From assembly GCF_009674485.1 (NCBI RefSeq), contig NZ_WKJJ01000004.1, positions 239,076 through 303,075 on the forward strand: 64,000 nt of DNA, in the 5' to 3' direction. Position 1 is the first letter of the stretch. Every line of letters begins with the position of its first letter. The notes beneath the pieces were generated by a model. It saw nothing but the letters and a program-made list of their open reading frames with translations. It did no database searches and was not told the origin of the DNA. The translations under genes and the position numbers were made by a program. Of the stretch, positions 1-11,700 are shown piece after piece. The DNA is from Pseudoduganella rivuli (lineage in GTDB: Bacteria > Pseudomonadota > Gammaproteobacteria > Burkholderiales > Burkholderiaceae_D).

Positions 1-158
1 ACCACCACACGCCGCAGGCCCGAGGGCAGCCAGAACGGCCGGCTGAAATAGTCGATCACCAGCACGTCGTGGCCACGCGCGCGCAAGCCCTCCGCCAGCG
101 CCACCAGGGGCGTCATGTGGCCGAACAGCGGCGGCGCCGCGCAGACGATCCGCGCCAT
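1..158 (-). CDS. UGT/MGT-like glycosyltransferase, N-terminal fragment (runs off the left edge)
   Basis: Only the first 52 codons are in the window. The ATG is at 158, two bases beyond the stop of the upstream hydrolase gene. The start reads MARIVCAAPPLFGHMTPLVA, followed by an alternating beta-alpha pattern with LAEGLRARGHDVLVIDYFS. This is the typical nucleotide-sugar glycosyltransferase (GT1, MGT-like) N-terminal Rossmann half, with the 'GHMTPLVALAEGLRARGHDV' signature of macrolide and sterol glycosyltransferases. Position suggests it is the last visible gene of the PKS operon and may glycosylate the product. The acceptor and sugar cannot be read from this fragment. Confidence 0.7.
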   Translation of the reverse strand, partial: MARIVCAAPPLFGHMTPLVALAEGLRARGHDVLVIDYFSRPFWLPSGLRRVV

Positions 159-160
159 CG

Positions 161-991
161 CTAGCTCTCCACCGGCGCTGGAGCGGCCGTATGACGCCAG
201 GCCGTGTCGGGCAGTCCCGCCAGGAACGCTTGCAGGGCCGCGGCAACGGCATCGGCGCGCTGGATGACGAAATCGTGCTCGCCTTCCAGGATGGCCAGGC
301 CGCAGTCCCTGATCAGCGCCTGCTGCCGCCGCGCATAGGCATGGTGCCCGGCGCGGCTCGAGTAGATCAGGGTGGTCTTGCAGGCGATGCTCTGGAATGC
401 CGCGTCGCTGTATGGCTGGTCGCTCAACACCTCTTGCCGGAAGCGCGTCTGCTTCAACACGTCAAGGCGCGCCTTGACGTTCATGAGCGCGCGCCGGCGC
501 CGTTGTATGTCGCCGCGCAAGCTGTCCTTGAGCGGATCAAGGAAGCCGCCGCTCGGCGAGAAATCGCCGCCCAGCACCGCGCTCACGCCATCGAGCATGG
601 CATCGATATCGGGCGCCGCCACCGGTAGCGGCGGCGTGTCGACGATCACCAGTCCCGCTGCCGACTGTGGATAGCGCATCGCCCACTGCGTGGCAATGTG
701 GCCGCCGTAGCTATAGCCGACCACCACCACCGGGCCGTCGGTGTGGCGGCGCCGCATCCGTTCCAGGTCGTCGGCGTGGTCGGCCAGGCGGTAGCCGCAC
801 GGCGGCGCCGGCGACAAGCCGTGGCCGCGCTGGTCGTAGGCCACGACGTGATAATTCTTCACCAGCCCGAAGGCATAGCCAAGCACCCACAGACCGGCCG
901 TGCCGGCCATGCCGTGCACGAACAGGACGGTGCGCCGATTGGCGCCGCCCAGCGAAACCGCATTGAGCTCGGGCACTGCACCGGCCGTCAC
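161..991 (-). CDS. alpha/beta hydrolase (possible release thioesterase)
   Basis: A 276-residue alpha/beta-hydrolase fold protein. The oxyanion-hole HG is in LFVHGMAGTAGLW near residue 27, the nucleophile elbow is GYSYGGH near residue 98, and the likely catalytic His is in EGEHDF near residue 238. The start is a GTG that overlaps the ACP stop by four bases (GTGA), indicating translational coupling. No signal peptide is evident, so it is cytoplasmic. In this operon it could hydrolyse the acyl chain from an ACP or modify the released product. That role is inference from context; the family also contains esterases and haloperoxidase-like enzymes. Confidence 0.8.
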   Translation of the reverse strand: MTAGAVPELNAVSLGGANRRTVLFVHGMAGTAGLWVLGYAFGLVKNYHVVAYDQRGHGLSPAPPCGYRLADHADDLERMRRRHTDGPVVVVGYSYGGHIATQWAMRYPQSAAGLVIVDTPPLPVAAPDIDAMLDGVSAVLGGDFSPSGGFLDPLKDSLRGDIQRRRRALMNVKARLDVLKQTRFRQEVLSDQPYSDAAFQSIACKTTLIYSSRAGHHAYARRQQALIRDCGLAILEGEHDFVIQRADAVAAALQAFLAGLPDTAWRHTAAPAPVES

Positions 992-1278
992 GCCGCCAGC
1001 TCCGGGTGGGAGGATGCAATGAATCCGGCGATATCGCCCACCGTCAGGCCGGCGATCCGCTCCATCGTCATTTGCGCGAACCAGGACTCGAAATCGACTG
1101 CGGGAAAGCGTTTGAGCATGATTTCGATCACCCTGGCGATTTCGATGCTGTCGAGCTCAAGTCCCCCGCTCAAGCTGGTGTCGTCGTCGACCACCATTTC
1201 CTGCGCCCATTCCTCGCCCACGACCTGGTGGACCGCGTCGCGGATCGCCTGCATGGCCAGTACTTTTGTCATTACCAT
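988..1278 (-). CDS. free-standing acyl carrier protein
   Basis: A 96-residue four-helix carrier protein. The motif LELDSIEIARV near residues 41-51 contains the DSxE phosphopantetheine attachment serine, followed by the usual acidic helix. It lies 13 bp after the DH-PPTase megasynthase gene and overlaps the hydrolase start, so it is expressed with both. The two ACP domains inside the large megasynthase carry GIDSIK motifs instead, so this third carrier is clearly different. It may act in loading, unloading or transfer to a tailoring step. The carrier function is certain from sequence; the specific step is inference. Confidence 0.9.
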   Translation of the reverse strand: MVMTKVLAMQAIRDAVHQVVGEEWAQEMVVDDDTSLSGGLELDSIEIARVIEIMLKRFPAVDFESWFAQMTMERIAGLTVGDIAGFIASSHPELAA

Positions 1279-1291
1279 CGTTGTTCCCTTG

Positions 1292-4200
1292 TTAGTGTTG
1301 TATTTGCTGCTGTTCGCGCACCCAGCTGATCACGTGGCCGTCCTTGTGGCGGCGCGCGTTGAACGCGGTCCCTTCGACCCGTCCGCTCCATCCGGTGCCG
1401 GTGCGGCACACCTCGCGCACCCTGATCCGGCGTGGCGCGCCGGCCAGGCCGCGGCCGTTGTATTTGCCCCAGGCTTCCTTCGCGGTCCAGAACATCGTCT
1501 GCCAGAAGGCCCGCTCGGCGTCGGGCTGCGCCGCGAAAAAGGCGATCTCGTCGGCGTCATAATTGAGCCGCTCGAAGGCTTCGCCGCGCGTCTCGATGGA
1601 CTCGACGTCGATGCCGACACGCTGCGCGCCACCGACGATGACGGCCGCGATGTCGGGCTTGTGGCTGATCGACAGCGCGAGCGGCGCGTCTTGCCCGGCC
1701 ACGATGCCAATCGGCGCGCCATGCTCGTCGTGGCCGATCTCGATCTCGGACGGGAACAGCGTGTCGACGCCGCGATGCCGCGCCAGCCACTGCTTGAGGC
1801 CGTCCTTCGCCGCCACCACGCCGCGCAATATCGCGTTGCGGTGGCCCATCGTCTTGCTGCCGTCGACCCGGGCGATTTCCCGCCCGGTCAGATAGCTATT
1901 GGTCAGCATCACCCGGGTCCAGTTGGAGCGGAACGGCAGGTCGAACACGAACAGGCCGTCCTCCAGTTGTTCGCTGATCGCATTCAGGCGCTCCGGCGTG
2001 CGGAAGATGGCGAACAGCGACGGATCACCGCTGAAGCGGCGGCCGGTGAACTCGCTGACCCGCACCTGCAAGCGTCCGGCGCGGCTCAGTTCGAGGTCAT
2101 AGACGAACTCGGTCTCGCTGATACGGCGGGTGAAGACATGGCAGTCGTAACGGTCCGACGGATCGCGCAGCGCCGCCAGCGGTGCGAAAAATTCGAGCTT
2201 GCCTACCTTCAGCGGCAATACCACATTGTCTTCATCATAGTGCGAGCAGAACCACACGCCGGCGACCTGGAAAGCGCTGTCGACCAGCGCGCCCAACCCG
2301 CCGGCGGCCGCCACCACGCCGGCCATGCCGCTGGCATCCATCGCTCCCAACTGCTTGATGCCCTGGTACTGCGGGCCGTGGAACAGCCAGCGGTCGCGGT
2401 AAATGCACTCGAGCTGCAGGGGGAAGGGCGGCACATGGCCGGGATCCAGCCGGCGCCCGGCGCCTGCCGGCGGGGGCGCCACCGGCAGGCTGTCGGCCAC
2501 CTCCACCTGGCAGGAAAAGTGGTCTTCGACCACGACCGCATACAGGTTGCGCCCCTTGCGATAGAGGCGCGCCTCCAGCGCGAGCGGGCCACGCACTTCC
2601 AGGAAACGGAATGAAAATACCTTGTGGACGGCGCTGATGCCGCAGCCCGGCAGATAGCCCGACACCAGCGCGCACGCCAGTTCGATCATCATCGTCATCG
2701 GCACCACGGCGGAGCGTTCGGCGATGGGCCTGCCCGCGTGGGACTGGTAGATCTCGTGATCGTACAGTTCCGGGTAGCGCGCATGGTCGATCTCGATGGT
2801 CTGCCGGTGGATGACCACGTGCGGGTCGATCGCCGCCCCGGCCTGGTGCAGCGGCGCGGACGCCGGAGCCAGGGCCAGTGCTGGCGCCAATGGCCGGCTG
2901 GCAGCCGCGCCAAAGGCGACCATGACGTCGTGCTGCGCGCGCTGGAACGTGCCCATGCTGAGCGCGTGCAGGTCTGCGCAGCCCTCGGCACCTGCCGGCA
3001 GCAATCCGGCCGTCGCCAGTGGCGCCAGCCCTGCCGACGTTCCCGCCACGAACGGCAGTGCGGGCATGGCATGCAGCTCATCGAGGTTGGCGTCAAGTGA
3101 CATCGGCGTGGTGCGTAGCGCCGGCGCTGGCGCGGCTGCTTCGGCCTGCTGCCGGCAAAGCCCGAACCGCTCAAAATCGATCGCTTTGCCTTCGGCGTAC
3201 AGGCCGGCCGCCGCGCGCCGCAACATCTGTTCGCTGCTCTTGTCGGCGCTGCTGGCGTCGAGCGTCATGCATTCGCTGCCCTTGAGGGTGTCGGCGACGA
3301 AGCCGCTCAAGCCGGCATTACCGACCTGCAGGAAGACACGGAAGCCGTCCTGGTAGAGCCGTGTGACCAGTTCGCGGAAGCGCACCGGCGTTGCCATGTT
3401 GTCGACAATGACTTCCTTGATCCCGTCGGCGTCGCACGGATAAGGCCCGGCCAGGCTCGAGGACCAGATCGGCACGGCCGGTTCCGACAGCACGATCTGT
3501 TCCACCAGCGGACGGATGCTCTGCAAGCCGGCGCGGATGAACGGTGTATGCGACGCCGCCTCGATCCCCATGTTGACCGACAACAGCCCTTGCGCGCGCA
3601 GGCGCTGCCGGGCAATTTCCAGCGCGGCGGCGCTGCCGCAGATGACGCAATGACCGGGACAATTGTCGACCGCGACCGCGACGCCATCGATGTCAGCCAG
3701 CAGTGCGCGCACGCTTTCCGCGCCGCCCCAGACCGCCATCAGGAAATAACCCTTGCCCATCACACCATCCTGCAGGGCGAGCAGGCGCTCGACCAGGATT
3801 TCCAACTGCGCCGCGCCAATCATGCCGCTTGATACGCAGGCGATCCATTCGCCCAGCGAGTGGCCGGCGATGGCATCGGGCGAGACGCCGAGCGCGCCGA
3901 ACACGTGGTACAGGGTATCGGCGGAAAACACCGTCTGCAGGCTGCTGCTCACCAGGACGTCATCGCCCCTGGCCGACAGTTGCGTGAGGTCGAGGCCGAA
4001 GCGCAGCGCCAGTTCGCGGAAATCGGGATTGACCTGGTTGCCCAGCCCGGGAAACAGGAACGCCAGTTTTCCGCCCGCCCCGAGCAGGCCCCCGGGCGTG
4101 AAGAAGATGTCCTGCTTGCCGCGCCAGGGCAGTCCGCGCGCGACGATGCGCCTTGCCTTGGCCAGGCGTTCCTGCGTGGGATCGAACAGCACCAGCCGGC

Positions 4201-5755
4201 ACGGCCCGGCGCCCGCATGCAGCGCGCCGCTATCGAGGTCCGCCAACAGGCTGCCCGGATCGGGCCGCGCCAGCGCCAGCACGTTTTCCTGCGTGGCCAG
4301 CCGGCGAGGTTCCTGCCCCAGCGCCAGCGCCACCGGCGCGCTCACCTTGGTCGGCGCCGGCGGCGCGCTCATGACCAGGTGGGCGTTGATGCCGCCAAAA
4401 CCGAAGGCGCTCACGCCGGCCACCCGGTCCGTGCCCTCCGCCCACGGCGCGCTGTGGCTCGGCACGTGAAAACCCTGTGCGGCCAGGTCGCCTCGCAGTT
4501 CGCGGCAGTGCAGCGAAGGGGGCAGCACGCCATCCCGCAGTGCGCAGGCGGTCTTGATGACGCTGGCGATGCCGGCCGCGCCCAGCGTATGGCCGATCAT
4601 CGACTTGACCGAGCCCAGCGCCACCTGCCGCCCCTGCATATGCGGCCCGAAGAAACGCAGCAGCGAGCCGCTTTCCACCTCGTCGCCGCGCGGCATGCCG
4701 GTGCCGTGGCATTCGATGTAGCCGGCGCGGCCGGGGTCGATGCCGGCGTTGCGCCAGGCGGTGTCGAAAGCCTGGACCTGGCCGTCCGAGGACGGCGCCA
4801 GCAGGCTTTCCGCGCGCCCGTCGCTGCAACTGCCGACGCCTTCGATCACGGCATGGATGCGGTCGCCCGCCGCCAGCGCCTTTGCGAGCGGCTTGAGCAC
4901 CACCAGGCCCGCGCCTTCGCCCAGCAACAGGCCGTCGGCGCCGCGATCGAAGGGCCGGATCTGTTCCTGCCGCGACAGTGCGCCGATATTGGTAAACATC
5001 GACCAGTAACCCTGGGTCAGCGGCACATGCACGCCCCCCGCCAGCATCACATCGCAGCGTCCCAGTTGCAGCTGCATGATGGCGTTTTCGATCGCCACCA
5101 GAGACGACGCGCAGGCGGCATCGAGGATGTAGCTCGGTCCGCACAGGTTGAGGCGGTTGGCCAGGCGGGAAGCGGCAAAACCCGGCACCAGGTTGCGCGT
5201 CAGGCTGTTGTCGAAGCCGGCCTTGCGTTCGGCCACGAAACGCTCGGCGAAGGCGTCGAGCCGGGCCTGGTCCAGCCCGGGAAAACTGTCGCGCAAGCCC
5301 TGGCGCAACTGCGGCAGCAGCTTGATGCGGTCGAGGAAGCGTATCGTCACCGGTCCGATCGGCATGGTACGCCCCAGGATCACGCCCACCGGCAGCGCCG
5401 GCTGTTCGCGCCCGCTGCGCACGATGCCGGCGTCGGCCAGCGCGCTGCGGGCCAGGTCGAGCATGAGGAACTGGTCGGCCTCGGCCTCCTCGACTTCGCG
5501 CGGCACGATGCCATATGCGAGCGGATCGAAACTCAGGTCGTCCACCACGCCGGCGCGGTGGCAATAGGTTTGCTCCAGGCCGGGCGCGCTGCCCGGCGTG
5601 TAATAGCCGTCCTGCCGGCCCCAGCGCTGCGCCATCGGATAGGCGCTGATGGCGTCGACGCCGCCCTGTATGTTGCTCCAGAACGTGGCGAGATCCGGCG
5701 CCCGGGGAAAGCGGCATGACATGCCGATGATGGCGACTTTAAATCCCATGCTCAT
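1292..5755 (-). CDS. multidomain synthase KS-AT-DH-PPTase
   Basis: A 1487-residue protein. Domains in order: ketosynthase starting FKVAIIGMSCRFP with active Cys215 in DAACASS; acyltransferase with Ser633 in GHSLGEW; an Ala/Pro-rich linker (about 880-970); a double-hotdog dehydratase with a His near 1000 in LYDHEIY and Asp1159 in ALVDSAFQ; and a C-terminal Sfp-type phosphopantetheinyl transferase with GIDVES (Asp1383) and WTAKEAWGK near 1430. It has no ACP or KR domain, so it must work with the preceding megasynthase or the free ACP. Its ATG overlaps the stop of that gene (ATGA). DH followed by PPTase at the C terminus recalls enediyne PKSs; splitting the functions over two proteins recalls PUFA synthases. 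Confidence 0.9.
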   Translation of the reverse strand: MSMGFKVAIIGMSCRFPRAPDLATFWSNIQGGVDAISAYPMAQRWGRQDGYYTPGSAPGLEQTYCHRAGVVDDLSFDPLAYGIVPREVEEAEADQFLMLDLARSALADAGIVRSGREQPALPVGVILGRTMPIGPVTIRFLDRIKLLPQLRQGLRDSFPGLDQARLDAFAERFVAERKAGFDNSLTRNLVPGFAASRLANRLNLCGPSYILDAACASSLVAIENAIMQLQLGRCDVMLAGGVHVPLTQGYWSMFTNIGALSRQEQIRPFDRGADGLLLGEGAGLVVLKPLAKALAAGDRIHAVIEGVGSCSDGRAESLLAPSSDGQVQAFDTAWRNAGIDPGRAGYIECHGTGMPRGDEVESGSLLRFFGPHMQGRQVALGSVKSMIGHTLGAAGIASVIKTACALRDGVLPPSLHCRELRGDLAAQGFHVPSHSAPWAEGTDRVAGVSAFGFGGINAHLVMSAPPAPTKVSAPVALALGQEPRRLATQENVLALARPDPGSLLADLDSGALHAGAGPCRLVLFDPTQERLAKARRIVARGLPWRGKQDIFFTPGGLLGAGGKLAFLFPGLGNQVNPDFRELALRFGLDLTQLSARGDDVLVSSSLQTVFSADTLYHVFGALGVSPDAIAGHSLGEWIACVSSGMIGAAQLEILVERLLALQDGVMGKGYFLMAVWGGAESVRALLADIDGVAVAVDNCPGHCVICGSAAALEIARQRLRAQGLLSVNMGIEAASHTPFIRAGLQSIRPLVEQIVLSEPAVPIWSSSLAGPYPCDADGIKEVIVDNMATPVRFRELVTRLYQDGFRVFLQVGNAGLSGFVADTLKGSECMTLDASSADKSSEQMLRRAAAGLYAEGKAIDFERFGLCRQQAEAAAPAPALRTTPMSLDANLDELHAMPALPFVAGTSAGLAPLATAGLLPAGAEGCADLHALSMGTFQRAQHDVMVAFGAAASRPLAPALALAPASAPLHQAGAAIDPHVVIHRQTIEIDHARYPELYDHEIYQSHAGRPIAERSAVVPMTMMIELACALVSGYLPGCGISAVHKVFSFRFLEVRGPLALEARLYRKGRNLYAVVVEDHFSCQVEVADSLPVAPPPAGAGRRLDPGHVPPFPLQLECIYRDRWLFHGPQYQGIKQLGAMDASGMAGVVAAAGGLGALVDSAFQVAGVWFCSHYDEDNVVLPLKVGKLEFFAPLAALRDPSDRYDCHVFTRRISETEFVYDLELSRAGRLQVRVSEFTGRRFSGDPSLFAIFRTPERLNAISEQLEDGLFVFDLPFRSNWTRVMLTNSYLTGREIARVDGSKTMGHRNAILRGVVAAKDGLKQWLARHRGVDTLFPSEIEIGHDEHGAPIGIVAGQDAPLALSISHKPDIAAVIVGGAQRVGIDVESIETRGEAFERLNYDADEIAFFAAQPDAERAFWQTMFWTAKEAWGKYNGRGLAGAPRRIRVREVCRTGTGWSGRVEGTAFNARRHKDGHVISWVREQQQIQH

Positions 5756-8700
5756 GCGATTTCCCCGCTCCAGAACAGCGCCTCATCCTTGACGCAGGTG
5801 GCGATCAGGCGGCTGGCCCGCTTGCCGGCGCCCAGTTCGTCGAACAGGAAATCGACGCCCTGGCGGCGGCTGATGGCGTGGATGCCCATGCCTTCCAGGT
5901 GTTTCTGCAGCGTCTCGTCGATCATGCCGGCGCCTTCCCACGGCCCCCAGTTGACCGACAGGTAGTGGCCGTTGCGGCTGGCGTTCAACGCCATGGCGCG
6001 CTTGTCGAGGTAGGCGTTGGCGGCCGAATAGTCGGTCTGGCCGCGGTTGCCCAGCGTGGCCGAAATGCTCGAGAAGAACACCACGAAGCTCGGCTCGGTC
6101 AGGCGGTCCAGGCTGTCGAGCACGTTTTCCACGCCGCTGGCCTTGGTGTGGTAGACCCGCGCCAGCGAGGCTTCCTGCTTGTCCTTGAGGAAGCGGTCGT
6201 CCAGGATGCCGGCGCCGAACAGCACGCCATCGATGCGGTCGTACCGCGCCATTACCTCGCGCAACGCGCCATCGACCTGGCCAGGCTCGGTGACGTCGGC
6301 CTGCAAATACAGGATTTCACTGCCGAAGCCATCGAGTTCCTCCATCGTGCGGCGCATCTGCTTGTCGGCCAGGATGGCGTTCACCGTCGCCTCGATGTCC
6401 CTGGCGCGCGCGGCGCCGTCCTGCCGCGCCAGCAATGCCTGGCGCAGCGCGGGCGCCGTGTCGACGCCGGGGAAGGGTTCGGCGCCGGCCGGCAGCGGCG
6501 AGCGCCCCAGCAGCACCAGGCGGCAGCGGTATCGCTCGGCAAAGGCCGAGGCAAACCAGCTGGTGATGCCCCTGGCGCCGCCGACGATCACCACCACCGC
6601 CTCCGGTTCCAGCCGCAGCGCCTCGGTCGAAGCCACGTACGAAGGGCGCGGCAACGCCTTGCGCACATGGCGGACGCCGTCGCAGTAGGCGACCGGCTGG
6701 GCCAGTATCTCGGGCTGGCTGAGGATTTCGCCGAGAATGCGCGCGGCCAGCGCTTCGCAATCGAGCCGCGCCGCGTCGTGCAGGATCAGCGGACGGATCA
6801 TCGGCACCTTGGGCCATTCCCAGCGCAGGCTCACCAGCATGCCGCTGGCGCCGCTGCCGCACGAGGGCGCGTGGTAGCTGCCGTCCGGATGACGCAATGG
6901 TGCCGGATCGTCCTGGATCGTCATTACGGTGTCCATGTCGCGCGCATCGCAGGCGCGTAACGCATGGAACAGGCCCAGCACGTCCTGATAAGCATCGTCA
7001 TCGCGGTTGAAGTACAGGATGCCATTGGTGTCGAGCTGCAGCCCGGTCTGCAGCGCGCCGCGTTGCAGCGGCTCCAGCCTGGCGCCGAGCGCGTCCAATT
7101 GCCGGCGCAGCGCGTCGTACAGGGCCGCAGACGCGCCGACGCAATGCAGTGTCTTGCCGGCCAGCCGCGCTGGCGCCGAAGGCTGTAATGGCTGCGCCGA
7201 GTACAGCACATCGAGCACCCTGAGCGGCACCGCCGGGGAAGGCGAGGGCGCCCCGGATTCGGGTTCCGGCGCCACTGCCGGCCCTTGCTCGGGCTTGCTG
7301 TAATCGGCCAGCCAGGCGCTGATGCCGCGCAGCGTCTTAATCTTCGATACCTGTTCCAGGAATTGCGCGGCGTCGTCGCCCAGTTCATCGCCTGCGCCAG
7401 TGCCGGCCAGGCCCAGTTCCTTGCCGATCTCGGACAGCAATTCGACCCGCTTGATCGAATCGATACCCAGGTCTGCCTCGAGATCGAGATCGGCATCGAT
7501 CATTTCGTCCGGATAGCCGGTGCGGGCGCAAATCAGCGCCTTGAGCCGGGCTTCGATGGCGCTGCGGTCATACGTCACGGGCGCGGCCGGTTCCGGCGCT
7601 ACCGATTCCGCGTTCCGGCCCACGTAGTCGGCCAGCCAGGCGCTGATGCCGCGCAGCGTCTTGATCCTGGAGACTTCTTCGAGGAACTGCGCCGCGTCGT
7701 CGCCCAATTGATCGGGCGTGCCGGCATCGGCCACGCCCAGGTCCTTGCCGATCTCCGACAGCAACTCGACGCGCTTGATCGAGTCGATGCCGAGATCCGC
7801 TTCCAGGTCGAGATCGAGCTCGATCATTTCCTCGGGATAGCCGGTGCGTTGGCAAATCAACACCCTGAGCTTGCGCTCGATCGCCGCGCGGTCCGCCAAC
7901 GGTACAGCTGGGATGGCAGGTATGGCAGGTACTGCCGCGACCGGCAGGGCCGCAGGCAGTGGCGTCGCCACTGTCAGCGGCATGGCCAGCGGCGCCGGCG
8001 CCGCGCCCAGGTAGCCCAGCATGACATCGCGCTGCTGCTGGACGAAATGATTGACGCTGTCGAAATAACTGCGCATCACCGCCGCACGCGGGCCGTCGTC
8101 GAGCGGCGCCGGCCGGGCCGTCACCGGCGCCAGCGCGAGCTTTTTGCCCGGCGCGGGATCGTAGGCATGTGCAGGCAGCTTGCCATGCAGCGGCCGCGCG
8201 TGGTGGCCGTTGACGCTCCACATCGTCGGCGCCAGCGCCTTGGGATGGGCCAGGTCGAGCCGGCGCAGGCGGCGGTTGGCGTACAGCGCGCCCGGCGCCA
8301 TAGGCGCGCCCAGGGTGGCCAGCCGGGCCAGCGTGTTCATCAGGCCTTTCAGCGGCGGCGCGTCGCGCAACAGCAGCGGCAGCGCCTGGACCTCCTCGCC
8401 ATCGAGGATATTGTTCACCAACGAGCACAGCGCGCCGCCCGCGCCGACTTCGACAAACGTGCGCACGCCATGCGCGTGCATGGCGCGTATCATGGCTTCG
8501 AAACGCACGGGCGCGGCGATCTGGCGGCCCAGGCAATCGGCCAGCGCGTCGGCGGACATGCCGTCCGGGTAGGGCGCGGCGTGCTGGTTCGACCAGACCG
8601 TCGTGGCCGTTGGCGTTGGGGCCAGCGGCACCTGGCGCAGGAAGGCGCCGAAATGCGCGGCCGCGGGGGCCAGGGCCCGGCTGTGGAAGGCGCAGGCGAC

Positions 8701-11700
8701 CGGCAGGATGCGCGCACGCACGCCGCCCTGCTTGCATTTCTGCAGGGCCGCCGCGATGGCCCCGCCGGGGCCGGCCAGCACGGTCTGGCGCGGCGCGTTC
8801 ATGTTGGAGATGTCGAGCTCACCCAACTCACCCAGCACGGCATGCACCAGCGCCGCGTCGCCCTCGACTGCCAGCATGGCGCCGCGCTCCTCGCCGTCGA
8901 AACTGCCCAGGATGCAGTCTGCGCGCTGGCGGCTGACCGGCACCAGCGAGCCGGCCGGGATACTGCCCGCGTGGCACAAGGCGCTCAGTTCGCCGAAACT
9001 GTGGCCGGCCAGGTGGCTGGCTTCGATGCCGAGCTCACGCAGCACCTGCGCCGCCGCCTGGCTGACCACGGCCAGCGCGGGCTGCGCCATACGGGTGTCG
9101 GTCAGCGCGGCTTGCTGCGCGGCGTGCTGCTGGTCCGAGAAGGCGCCGGACGGGAACATCGCCGCGCACAGCGCCGGCTCGCCCGCCAGGTGCGCCCGGG
9201 TGGCCGGGAAGTAGGTGAACAAGTCGGCGCCCATGCCGGGGAACTGGCTGCCCTGGCCAGGGAACAGGAAGGCCACCTGGCCCTCCAGTGGCTGGCCGTC
9301 GCCGACGTGGACGCCGAGCGGATCGGCCTGGCCCTGGGCCGCGCGCGCCAGCCTGGCGCCGAGTTCTTCCACGCTGGCGGCGACCACCGCGAGCCGCACC
9401 GGGCCTTCGCCCTCATTGCCCAGATGGTGGCTGTAGGCGATGTCGCACAGGCGGTCCTGGTGACCGGCGGCCAGCCATGCTTGCAGGCGTTCGACCTGCT
9501 GGCGGGCCTGATCAAAGCTGTGGCCACGGAACAGCAGCAATTCGCACGGCCAGACCTGGGGCGCGGACGGGATGGCTGCGACTTTGTCGGCGTCGCCGCG
9601 GTCGAGCACCAGATGGTAATTGGTGCCGCCGAAGCCGAATGCGCTGACGCCGGCCTTGCGCTCCTGCTCCAGCCACGGCATGGTGCGGGCGGGGAAATAG
9701 AAGGCGCTGCGTTCCTGCCGGTAGTAGGCGTTGGGCTGCTCCAAGTGCAGGGTCGGGGGCAGCAGGCCCTGTTCGACGGCGTAGGCTGATTTGATCAGGC
9801 TGGCGATACCGGCGGCGCACTTGGTGTGGCCGATCTGGGTCTTGACCGAACCCAGCGCGCAGGCGGCGCGGGCGCTGCCGGCGTTGGAAAACACGGTTTC
9901 CATGGTCGCCAGTTCGGTACGGTCGCCCACCACGGTGCCGGTGCCATGCGCCTCCAGCAGGCCGATTTCGGCCGGCGAGATACCGGCGCGCCGGTAGGCC
10001 CGGTTGAGCGCGCGCTGCTGCCCTTGCCGGCGCGGCGCGGTCAGCCCCAGCGACTTGCCGTCGCTGGCGCCGCCGATGCCGCGGATCACCGCGTAGACAT
10101 GGTCGCCGTCGCACAACGCGTCTTCGTAGCGCTTGAGCACCACGGCGCCGGCGCCTTCGCCCAGCGCGATGCCGTCGGCCGTCTCGGAAAAACTGCGGCA
10201 CCTGCCGCTCCCCGACAGGGCGTGGGTACTGGAAAACATCAGGTAGTCATGGATGCCGTTGTGGAAATCGACGCCGCCGGCAATGGTCACGTCGCTTTCG
10301 CCATAGCGCAATTCCTTGATCGCCGCGTCGATCGCCGCCAGCGACGAGGCGCAGGCGGCATCGACAGTGAAGTTCTGGCCGCCGAGATCGAGCCGGTTGC
10401 TGATCCGGCCCGAGACGACGTTGCCCAGCACGCCGGAAAAGCTGTCTTCCGTCAGGCGCGGCAAGCCGTCCAGCGCCTGGCCCAGCGCCGGTTCATCGAG
10501 CAATTGCGGCAGCATGATGCGCAGGCCATAGGCGCCGGAAATGTCGGCGCCCGGCTCGATGCCGAAGATGACGGAAGTGCGTTCGCGGTTGAAGCCGCGC
10601 TCGAGGTAGCCGGCATCCTGCAAGGCCTGGTAGGCCACCAGCAGGCCGGCGATCTGGGCCGGGTCGATCGAGCCCAGGCTTTGCGGCGGGATGCCGAACA
10701 GGCCGGGATCGAAATGGAAATCGGGCACGAAGCCGCCCCACTTGGAATTGGTTTTTTCGCCGCGCGCGCCGGCCGCCTTTGGATCGTAATACAGCGCCTT
10801 GCTCCAGCGCGTGTCGGGCACCTCCGTGACGCTGTCCTTGCCTTCGATGATATTGGCCCAGAATTGCTGCGCCGTCAGCGCGCCGGGGAAGATGCCGGCC
10901 ATGCCGACGATGGCGATGTCGCATGGCGCGCCCCTTTGCTGTGCGCGCGCTGCGCGATCGTCCCGATACTGGCGCAGCAGCTGCGCGCTGGCAGCCAGTT
11001 CCTCGTGCAGGCCGGCGATGCTGAGTACCTGCTGGCGCAGGCAGGCGACGTCGCCGATCATGTACATGCCTTCGCTCAGCTGCGTGCCGGCGTCGACCTG
11101 GGTGGCGACCCCGTCGATTCGCTTGCTGCCCTTGGAGGCGATGCGCAAATGGCCGGCGTTCATCTGTTCGAGCGCGAGGAAGATCTCATCGCGGCTCTTG
11201 CCTTCGTTGCGCAGCCGCAGCCGTTCCTGCTCCAGGAAATCGACATACGGGGTGCGCAGGCAGCGCGTGACGTGGCCCGGCCGGGTCTGCACCAGCGCGG
11301 TCTCGTTGCTGGCCACGGCCAGTTCCTGGTAGGCCGCGACGATCGCGCCCTCGCGCACGGCTTCCCCGGTAAACAAATAGGCCGTTCCCATCGAGATGCC
11401 GATTTTCGCGCCCAGCGCTGCCAGCGGCGCACACATGGCGGCCAGCAGCGCGCCGGACAAGCGGTCGTGCAAGCCGCCGGCAAACAGCAGCGACAACTCG
11501 GCGCACGCCTCGGATTCGAGCGCGCGCGCGATCTGGCCTTCCCACAGCGTCATCGACGACAGGGGACCGACGTGGCCGCCGCACTCGCGCCCTTCAAACA
11601 CGAAGCGGCGCGCGCCGTCGGCCAGGAAACGCTCGAACAAACCGGTGGTGGGGCAGTGCAGGAAGGCTTTGACGCCGTGCTGCTCGAAAATCCTGGCCTG

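Noticed and set aside
3860..5719. Long plus-strand frame opposite the KS-AT-DH-PPTase gene
   Set aside because: It is antisense to a clear PKS gene. The composition (rich in Arg, Ala, His, Gln) is what high-GC shadows produce, and no domain is recognisable.
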